Of a stretch of DNA of 64,000 nucleotides, positions 58,009 to 64,000 are shown piece after piece. The DNA is from Methyloligella solikamskensis (GTDB lineage: Bacteria; Pseudomonadota; Alphaproteobacteria; Rhizobiales; Methyloligellaceae), in the NCBI RefSeq assembly GCF_042676065.1, contig NZ_JBHTJO010000001.1:310001-374000 (forward strand). The letters run 5' to 3'. How positions within the stretch are numbered: the first letter of the stretch is position 1; every line of letters begins with the position of its first letter. The position numbers and the translations under genes are program-made. Under the pieces are notes generated by a model that did not search any database, was not told the origin of the DNA, and worked only from the letters and a program-made list of their open reading frames with translations.

Positions 58009-59139
58009 CTATCTGAGGTTGCTCCACGGTCCGACATAGCCGCCGCTGCCCTTACCGCTGTCCTTGGGATGGGCGCCGTTCAGCATCATGAGCTCGCCGA
58101 GATTCTCCGGGGTCAGCAGGCCGACGAGCTTGCCGTCCGGGCCGGTGACGCCGACGGCGGGCTGGCGTTTCTCGGTCAAGGCGCGCAGCGCCGACTCCAG
58201 GCTGGCGCGTGCGGACATCATCGGGATCTCCGTCTGCATCGCTTCCAGCACGGGGGTCTCGGGGCCGGTCTGTTTCATGGCCTTGACCATGGCATCCCGG
58301 GTCAGCAGCCCGCGCATATGGCCGGCGGCATCGACGACGGGAAATTCCTTCTGGGTGGTGCGGATCAGGGCGTCGGCCGCATCGGCCACGGTGGCCTTCA
58401 TGTCGAGGGTCTCGAAGGCGGTGATCATCGCATCCGACACAAGCGTGCCCTTGGCCACGGCCTTGAGCTGGGCCTGAGAGGCCTCGCCTGAGGCGGCCAG
58501 GAAGATGAAGCCCGCGATGATGATCAGCATGGGATTGTAGAACAGGCCGAGGATGCCGAAGACCACGGCGAAGCCCTGGCCGATATTGGCGGCGAGCTCC
58601 GTGGCGCGGGCATTGCTCATGCGCATGGCAAGCAGAGCGCGCAGCACCCGGCCGCCATCCATGGGAAAGGCGGGGATCAGATTGAACAGCACCAGGACGA
58701 TGTTGGCACCGGCGAGCTTGGCCGCGAGGGAGACACCGGGGTCTTCAAGCGCCGTGAGATTGTCTGGAGCGAGTTGCGGTCCCACCCAGAGAAGCAGAAG
58801 ACCTGCGATCACGACATTCACGGCGGGGCCGGCGACCGCCACGATCAGCTCCTCCATGGGTTTGTCGGGCATGCGCTCCATGGAGGCGATGCCGCCGAAG
58901 GGCCAGAGCGTCACGTCGCGAGTCGGCACGCCGTAGCGGCGGGCGGCGAAAACATGGCCCAGCTCGTGGAGCAGCACGCAGAGGAAGATGAGGACGATGA
59001 AGGTCGTGCCCTGCCAGGCGGCCGCGGCGCCACCCCGGCCGTAGAACACCATCCAGAGCCAGACCAGAAAGATCAGGAAGGTGATGTGAATGCGGATTTC
59101 AGTTCCGCGGATGGAGCCGAGGGCTAGGGACCAGCGCAT
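58009..59139 (-). CDS. Site-2-protease (M50) with CBS domains
   Basis: This is an intramembrane metalloprotease of 376 residues. The zinc motif HELGH is in LLHELGHVFAARRYG and the second metal motif is NLIPAFPMDGGRVLRALLA. Several hydrophobic helices surround them. A pair of CBS domains, which bind adenosyl ligands, forms the C-terminal third (TLVSDAMITAFETLDM and the following repeat with VLEAMQTEIPMM). The ATG at 59139 is chosen; a frame open further to 59226 lacks support. Its substrates are not known. It is transcribed divergently from the next gene. Confidence 0.9.
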   Translation of the reverse strand: MRWSLALGSIRGTEIRIHITFLIFLVWLWMVFYGRGGAAAAWQGTTFIVLIFLCVLLHELGHVFAARRYGVPTRDVTLWPFGGIASMERMPDKPMEELIVAVAGPAVNVVIAGLLLLWVGPQLAPDNLTALEDPGVSLAAKLAGANIVLVLFNLIPAFPMDGGRVLRALLAMRMSNARATELAANIGQGFAVVFGILGLFYNPMLIIIAGFIFLAASGEASQAQLKAVAKGTLVSDAMITAFETLDMKATVADAADALIRTTQKEFPVVDAAGHMRGLLTRDAMVKAMKQTGPETPVLEAMQTEIPMMSARASLESALRALTEKRQPAVGVTGPDGKLVGLLTPENLGELMMLNGAHPKDSGKGSGGYVGPWSNLR

Positions 59140-59240
59140 CTCGTCTTCGCGATTGCCTCCGTCTTGGATTCCGCCTGGCCGTCGCTGTGCGTTCCCGGTC
59201 TCGTTTGAAACCAAAGGCGTGGGCACCGTGTTCAGGCGGT

Positions 59241-59739
59241 ATGAGCGAACATACAGATAGAGATAGAGTTTGGGAGATTATCGACAAGGCGTTCATCTGC
59301 ATGATGGTGACTCGCTTCTCCGATGGTCTGCGGGCGCGGCCCCTGGAAGCCCGTTCCGACAAGGACAAGGGGCTGATCTGGTTCCTCACCGATGTGCGGG
59401 GCCACAAGGATGAGGAGATTGCGGCCCATCACGAAGTCTGCCTGACCTTCGTCTACCCGGAAGACAGACAAGGCGTATCTGTCCGTCTCCGGTCACGCGG
59501 AAATCATGCGCAATACGGAGAAGGCGGAGGAGCTCTGGAACAAGGAGCAGACGGCCTGGTGGCCGGAAGGGCCGAGCGATCCGAATGTGCGGGTAATCCG
59601 CTTCGATCCCGAACGGGCCGAACTGTGGGACGGGCCGAAGAACTCCGCCGTGGCGTCTTACGAGTTCAAGAAGGCGCGGGCGACGGGCGAGCCACCCAAT
59701 CTCGGCGAAAACCTGAAATCTACAGTCGACATGGATTGA
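59241..59739 (+). pseudogene. Frameshifted pyridoxamine-5'-phosphate-oxidase-like protein
   Basis: The N-terminal part (MSEHTDRDRVWEIIDKAF, then CLTFVYPED) is in one frame. The C-terminal part (KAYLSVSGHAEIMRNTEKAEE and on to DMD) is in the next. One extra A at 59466 explains the break: removing it restores a protein of about 165 residues of the general-stress flavin-binding (PNPOx-like) family, with the WW and NSAVASYEFKKAR segments typical of it. As written, translation runs on into an unrelated tail and ends at 59768. It may be a true pseudogene or a sequencing error, and both halves look otherwise well kept. Confidence 0.8.
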
Positions 59740-59985
59740 CGGTGGCTCTGCCGGGACCCTTGATTTAATTCGATAATCGCGCTTTAAGCTCGCGTTCTCG
59801 TTTTCCACGATTCGCGCTAAGATTGACGCTTCGGTCATAGAATTGCCGCGTCAACTCGGGCATGTTGGAAGCTCGAGACCATTGGGCGGCGGAGACGGTT
59901 GGCCAGCCAGACTTCATTCCATCATTTTTCATTCCGCGCCGCGGGGCGATTGGCTCCACGGCGCTATTTTTGAGCGCGTTTTTTT

Positions 59986-61995
59986 ATGTGCGGATTAGCA
60001 GGAATTATCGACCTCAAGGGCCGGCGGGACATCGATCGCGACCAAGTTGCCCGCATGACCGCGACGCTGACCCATCGCGGGCCGGACGATAGCGGATTTC
60101 ACTTCGGGCCCGGTGTCGGGCTGGGGCACCGCCGGCTGAGCATCGTCGGACTGGATGACGGGCGGCAGCCGATCTTCAGCGAAGACGGCCAGATCGCCGT
60201 GGTCTGCAATGGCGAGCTGTTCGATTATCGCGAGCGCAAGGCCGAGCTGGAAGACAAGGGCCACGTCTTCAGCACCCATAGCGACAGCGAGATCATCGTC
60301 CATCTCTATGAGGAGTACGGCGAGGATCTGTTCCCTTATCTGAAGGGTCAGTTCGCCTTCGTGCTGGTGGATTTCCGGAAGGGCGTGGTGCTGATGGCCC
60401 GGGACCGGATGGGTATCTGCCCGCTGTTCTGGTCGAAGCAGGGCGACTTCCTCTATGTCGGCTCGGAGATCAAGGCGCTGCTCGCCTCCGGCGACGTTCC
60501 GGCCGAAGCCGATCCGCGCGGGCTGGACCACATGTTCACCTTCTTCGCGCTGACCTCGCCCCGCACTGCGTTCGCCGGAGTGAAATCCCTGCAGCCGGGG
60601 AACTTCCTGCGCGTCGCGCTCGATGGCTCCGGCCGGGCGGCCGAGCCGGTGATCCGCAAATACTGGGATTTCGACTTTCCCGATTGGGGCGATGAGTACG
60701 ATCCTGCCGAGACCGAGGCTGTCGACGGGTTCGAGGCCGCCTTCCGGCAGGCGGTCGATCTTCGCCTCCGGGCGGATGTGCCGGTCGTGGGGTATCTCAG
60801 TGGCGGCGTGGATTCAGCCTATGTGCTGGCCATGGCGGCGAAGGTAGCGGGCCGTCCCCTGCCGAGCTTCACCGTCGGGATGCAAGGTACCTCGCTCGAC
60901 GAGACCGAGCACTCGGCGGAAGCGGTCGCTGCGATCGGCGGCGAGCAGACCGTGATCGAGGCCCACTCTAATCTGATCTCGGAGAACTATGCGGCGCTCG
61001 TGACCGGCGCCGAGGCCCCGGTGCTGGATACGTCTTGCGCGGCGCTGCTGGCCCTGTCCCGCGGTGTGCGGCAGCAAGGCTACAAGACCGTGATCGCTGG
61101 CGAGGGCGCCGACGAAGGCTTCGCCGGCTATGTCTGGTTCAAGGTGCGGGAGGCGGGGCGCCTTCTCGACTTCGGCAACACGTTCCGGCCCAGCGCGACT
61201 ATGGGCAGGGTGCTCCGCAAGATCGGGGCGCCGGGTTCCAGCTTCTCGGAATTTGCCCGGAACGATGCTCTGACCGGCGGGCCCCAGGCGCAGTCGCAGC
61301 TCTACAATCTCGTGGCGACGGCCCGGAAGCGCTTCTACAGCGACGAGATGTGGGAGCGCCTCGACGGCCATGTGGCCTATGAGGATATCGATCTGGACCT
61401 GGAGAAGATGAAGCGCTGGCACCCGCTGAACCAGTCGCTCTATCTCGGCTACAAGGTGCATCTCCCCGGCCTGCTTCTCAGCCAGAAGGGCGACCGGGTG
61501 GCCATGGCGAACGGGGTCGAGGTTCGCTACCCCTTCCTGGACGAGGACGTCATCGACTACGTGTCCAAGCTCCATCCGCGCTGGAAGCTGAACCGTTGCG
61601 TCCGCGACAAATACCTGCTGCGCAAGGCGGCGGAGCGGATCCTGCCGAAGCGGATCGCCCAGCGGCCAAAGAACATGTTCCGGGCGCCCCTTGCCGAAAG
61701 CTTCCTGGCCGATCCGCCCGCCTTCGTGCGCGATCTCCTCAGCCCCGAAAGCCTCCGCCGCACCGGCTATTTCGATGCGGCCCAGGTGGAGCGCGACCGG
61801 GATGTGCTGGCCAAGGGCGACAAGAAACTCGCGACCTTCGCCAGCTTAGGCCTCGGCGGCGTGGTCGCCACCCAGCTTTGGCATCACCTCTATCTCGGTG
61901 GCGACCTTTGCGAGCTGCCGGAGGTCGACCTGAACCCGGTGGCTTGCGAGCGCAGCGAAGGCCGTCTGGCCGAGGCGGTCGCGGCAGCGGAGTAG
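59986..61995 (+). CDS. asnB: Asparagine synthetase (glutamine-hydrolysing) family protein
   Basis: AsnB-type enzymes use glutamine and ATP to form asparagine or amidate other acids. The 669-residue protein starts MCGLAGIIDLKGRRD with the nucleophile Cys2. The glutaminase domain includes LTHRGPDDSG, GLGHRRLSIV and VCNGELFDYRE. The synthetase part has the pyrophosphate loop YLSGGVDSAYVL, EGADEGFAGYVWFK and LDEDVIDYVSKLHP. Other functions in polysaccharide or peptide modification are possible because the family is broad. It is a lone gene on the plus strand, converging on argG. Confidence 0.88.
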   Translation: MCGLAGIIDLKGRRDIDRDQVARMTATLTHRGPDDSGFHFGPGVGLGHRRLSIVGLDDGRQPIFSEDGQIAVVCNGELFDYRERKAELEDKGHVFSTHSDSEIIVHLYEEYGEDLFPYLKGQFAFVLVDFRKGVVLMARDRMGICPLFWSKQGDFLYVGSEIKALLASGDVPAEADPRGLDHMFTFFALTSPRTAFAGVKSLQPGNFLRVALDGSGRAAEPVIRKYWDFDFPDWGDEYDPAETEAVDGFEAAFRQAVDLRLRADVPVVGYLSGGVDSAYVLAMAAKVAGRPLPSFTVGMQGTSLDETEHSAEAVAAIGGEQTVIEAHSNLISENYAALVTGAEAPVLDTSCAALLALSRGVRQQGYKTVIAGEGADEGFAGYVWFKVREAGRLLDFGNTFRPSATMGRVLRKIGAPGSSFSEFARNDALTGGPQAQSQLYNLVATARKRFYSDEMWERLDGHVAYEDIDLDLEKMKRWHPLNQSLYLGYKVHLPGLLLSQKGDRVAMANGVEVRYPFLDEDVIDYVSKLHPRWKLNRCVRDKYLLRKAAERILPKRIAQRPKNMFRAPLAESFLADPPAFVRDLLSPESLRRTGYFDAAQVERDRDVLAKGDKKLATFASLGLGGVVATQLWHHLYLGGDLCELPEVDLNPVACERSEGRLAEAVAAAE

Positions 61996-62133
61996 TTCGC
62001 GGCCTCTGTCTACTGAGATTGCTGCGAGTGCCGCCGGCGGCCTCTCCCTTTGGGAGAGGTGAATTGATGCCATCGCCTCAAAACGAAGCGTCATGCCGTT
62101 CCATCGCGACAAACCGCGAGGCCAGTGGAATGG

Positions 62134-62156
62134 ATTGCCGGGTCAGACCCGGCAAT
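62134..62156. repeat. Perfect palindromic intergenic repeat
   Basis: Arms ATTGCCGGGTC (62134-62144) and GACCCGGCAAT (62146-62156) are exact reverse complements around one base, followed by GACG. It is a dispersed repeat of a kind common in alphaproteobacterial intergenic DNA and lies between the convergent asnB and argG genes. The related 2285-2310 element shares the GCCGGG core and GACG tail. Confidence 0.7.
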
Positions 62157-62194
62157 GACGAGGACTTCGAAGCAGCCTTTGCGACGCTGTTTCC

Positions 62195-63412
<1,218 letters not shown>

Positions 63413-63505
63413 GGACGCGCTTTCTGAAATTCGTCGCGGAATGAGATGCGGGACTTATAGGAAACTGGGCGGGCGGGGCAAGCGGCGCTTCCGCGCTCCC
63501 AAGCC

Positions 63506-63940
63506 TCAAGCGCCGCGGCCGCAGATGAGCCAGAAGACAAAGCCGCCGGTGAAACCGGCCGTGGCGAAGATCGCCGTGGCCTGGACCGGGGGCAGAGTTG
63601 CCATCTCGTCGGGCGTGCCGACCAGCAGAGGCACGGCAAGGAGCGAGAGGCCGCCGGCGAGCACGTAATACATCCAGCTGGTGAACTTCAGCACTTCGCC
63701 GATCACCACAGCGACGAGCGCGGGCAGCACGGTGAGGGTGGGCGCCACGGCGGCTGTGAACATGACCAGGCCGAAGACCTCGCCACCCTCCTGCATCATG
63801 GGATCGTGGGGCGCGGCCTGGCGGAGCTCGTCGCCGACCCAGAGCGCACCGAGGAGCAACAGAACGACGAGCGCGATACCGGAGGCGAAGAGGAAGGAGA
63901 CCACCACCCAAAGAACGCGGAAGATCGTGCGGGTGATCAC
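63506..63940 (-). CDS. Hypothetical inner-membrane protein
   Basis: The 144-residue protein starts with GTG behind GAGGAG. It has four hydrophobic segments (about 6-32, 55-83, 88-108, 120-140) separated by short polar turns, with an acidic patch in PHDPMMQEGGE. No family is recognised. It may be co-transcribed with argG, 93 bp downstream, or with an upstream gene whose end is at the window edge. Confidence 0.65.
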   Translation of the reverse strand: MITRTIFRVLWVVVSFLFASGIALVVLLLLGALWVGDELRQAAPHDPMMQEGGEVFGLVMFTAAVAPTLTVLPALVAVVIGEVLKFTSWMYYVLAGGLSLLAVPLLVGTPDEMATLPPVQATAIFATAGFTGGFVFWLICGRGA

Positions 63941-63973
63941 AAAGTTCTCCTCAAGGATGGCACGGGGTGCGGC

Positions 63974-64000
63974 TTAGACCGTCTCCGACTTGGGAAGGTC
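63974..64000 (-). CDS. Possible 3' end of a gene beyond the window edge
   Basis: Eight codons (DLPKSETV) followed by TAA can be read on the minus strand up to the last base. The stop codon lies 34 bp before the next minus-strand gene. This is consistent with the end of an upstream gene, but eight codons are too few to identify it. Confidence 0.25.
   Translation of the reverse strand, partial: DLPKSETV

Overview
The window looks like chromosomal DNA from a GC-rich alphaproteobacterium, most probably of the Hyphomicrobiales (Rhizobiales) type. The basis is gene order: lolA-xth, leuS-lptE-holA, parB-parA-rsmG-mnmG-mnmE, rho-hemJ-hemE, a maf-aroE-coaE-dnaQ run, hslU-hslV, and a his block with DUF2628, hisH, hisA, hisF, hisE and coaA. 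No rRNA, tRNA, CRISPR array, prophage or insertion sequence was recognised. Nearly every base is accounted for by long, tightly packed genes.

Layout. 1-5 kb: truncated lolA, a strong small-RNA candidate (713-855), xth, a response regulator coupled to an isonitrile-hydratase-like gene, an L,D-transpeptidase-like gene and a YggS-family gene. 5-16 kb: leuS-lptE-holA on the plus strand, then parB, parA, rsmG, mnmG and mnmE on the minus strand, with four parS or parS-like sites at 11.8-14.5 kb. 15.9-25.2 kb: an accessory block between mnmE and rho. It encodes a DUF255 thioredoxin-fold protein, a peroxiredoxin-ArsR pair, a TSUP transporter, a DUF442-sulfide:quinone oxidoreductase fusion, a persulfide dioxygenase, and a chemoreceptor signalling domain fused to a urea/amide-type binding protein. 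25.5-29.1 kb: rho, hemJ, hemE and then a 423-bp non-coding region with a DnaA-box cluster and four GANTC sites. This is the probable chromosome replication origin, since gene orientation switches from minus to plus exactly there. 29-43 kb: ppsR-like gene, maf, aroE, coaE, dnaQ, secB, Tim44 and Smr proteins, an orphan gene, hslUV, histidine biosynthesis and coaA. 43-64 kb: outer-membrane protein, adenosine kinase-like gene, tandem Ntn amidases, nth, AraC-Ogt fusion, gpmA, dapB, GGDEF-EAL protein, typA, M50-CBS protease, a frameshifted flavin-binding protein gene, an asparagine synthetase, argG and a membrane protein.

How parts fit together. The ParA/ParB genes, the parS cluster about 14-17 kb from the predicted origin and the origin itself form a classical origin-segregation domain. 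Within the accessory block, SQR would oxidise sulfide to persulfide, the dioxygenase would convert glutathione persulfide to sulfite, and the TSUP carrier could export an oxidised sulfur anion. The ArsR protein and peroxiredoxin are plausible control and protection partners.

The best candidates for something new are: (1) the chemoreceptor-UrtA fusion, whose ligand-binding domain lies C-terminal to the signalling domain and is probably cytoplasmic; (2) the sulfur cluster, with its DUF442-SQR fusion and an ArsR regulator that has only one cysteine; (3) the sRNA candidate with a C-rich anti-Shine-Dalgarno-like loop.
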